A DNA stretch of 13,129 nt from an uncultured Prevotella sp. Lineage in GTDB: Bacteria > Bacteroidota > Bacteroidia > Bacteroidales > Bacteroidaceae. The notes below the pieces were generated by a model. It was given only the letters and a program-made list of their open reading frames with translations, was not told the origin of the DNA and did not search any database. Below, one piece after another: positions 13,042 to 13,129 of this stretch (its first letter is position 1; each line of letters opens with the position of its first letter). Position numbers and translations under genes: made by a program. The DNA is taken from positions 1 through 13,129 of the forward strand of contig CALIZL010000031.1 of assembly GCA_938028745.1 (NCBI GenBank). Direction: 5' to 3'.

Positions 13042-13129
13042 CTTTCGGGAACAAAATTCTCTGGTAGCGATTGAAAAAAGAGTTCATTGAAAGATTTACA
13101 TAGACAGTAGTAGTACAAGAGCAGACGTG
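13042..13129 (+). other. 5' leader of an rRNA operon (continues past the window)
   Basis: The sequence contains GTTCATTGAAAGATTTACATA (13082 on) and TAGTACAAGAGCAGACG, which I recognise as typical of the leader before the 16S rRNA gene in Bacteroidales. GTTCATTGAAA (13082-13092) resembles the boxA antitermination element. The 16S gene itself is not in the window, so the assignment rests on the leader alone. Confidence 0.7.

Overview
The window looks like chromosomal DNA from a Bacteroidota bacterium, most likely Prevotella or a close relative. Four signs point there: promoters of the form TTG-N20-TAnnTTTG with no strong Shine-Dalgarno sites, several Bacteroidota-type TonB C-terminal-domain proteins, a SusB-like GH97 alpha-glucosidase, and a secreted protein ending in a type IX secretion (T9SS)-like sorting tail. 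The last ~130 bases look like the promoter and leader of an rRNA operon whose 16S gene would lie just beyond the window.

Layout. (1) 1-3217, + strand: the tail of a possible upstream ORF, then five tandem paralogous small TonB-C-terminal-domain proteins. The first is a predicted lipoprotein. The other four have predicted cleavable signal peptides. Genes three and four carry near-identical promoter and leader modules, so the duplicated unit includes its control region. The spacers hold long hairpins built from degenerate octamers. (2) 3443-5664, - strand: an overlapping two-gene operon encoding a membrane-anchored trypsin-fold-like protein whose catalytic serine appears to be alanine, and a MORN-repeat/GH25 lysozyme lipoprotein. 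(3) 5954-8047, + strand: a stand-alone periplasmic GH97 alpha-glucosidase with all key glutamates at SusB spacing. (4) 8472-11473, - strand: a transcription unit with a possible distant promoter, a ~350-base leader, a 756-residue secreted T9SS-type surface protein, a 67-residue acidic small protein 11 bases later, and a clear intrinsic terminator. (5) 11451-12909: about 1.4 kb without a convincing gene, holding inverted repeats, an iteron-like 22-bp tandem array and an uninterrupted run of 26 octamers. (6) 12910-13129: the rRNA promoter and leader.

The most unusual signal is a dispersed octamer family, roughly AAYYYRYM (e.g. AACTTGTC, AACTCACC). It recurs in at least five intergenic places in both orientations. 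Where two arrays face each other, as after the first TonB gene, the + strand transcript can form a fully paired 26-bp stem in which all seven non-Watson-Crick positions are G-U.

Functionally the window is mostly cell-envelope material: TonB-domain periplasmic proteins, a peptidoglycan-lytic lipoprotein with a protease-like partner, a starch-oligosaccharide hydrolase and a surface-exported protein. No phage, insertion sequence, CRISPR array or tRNA was recognised.
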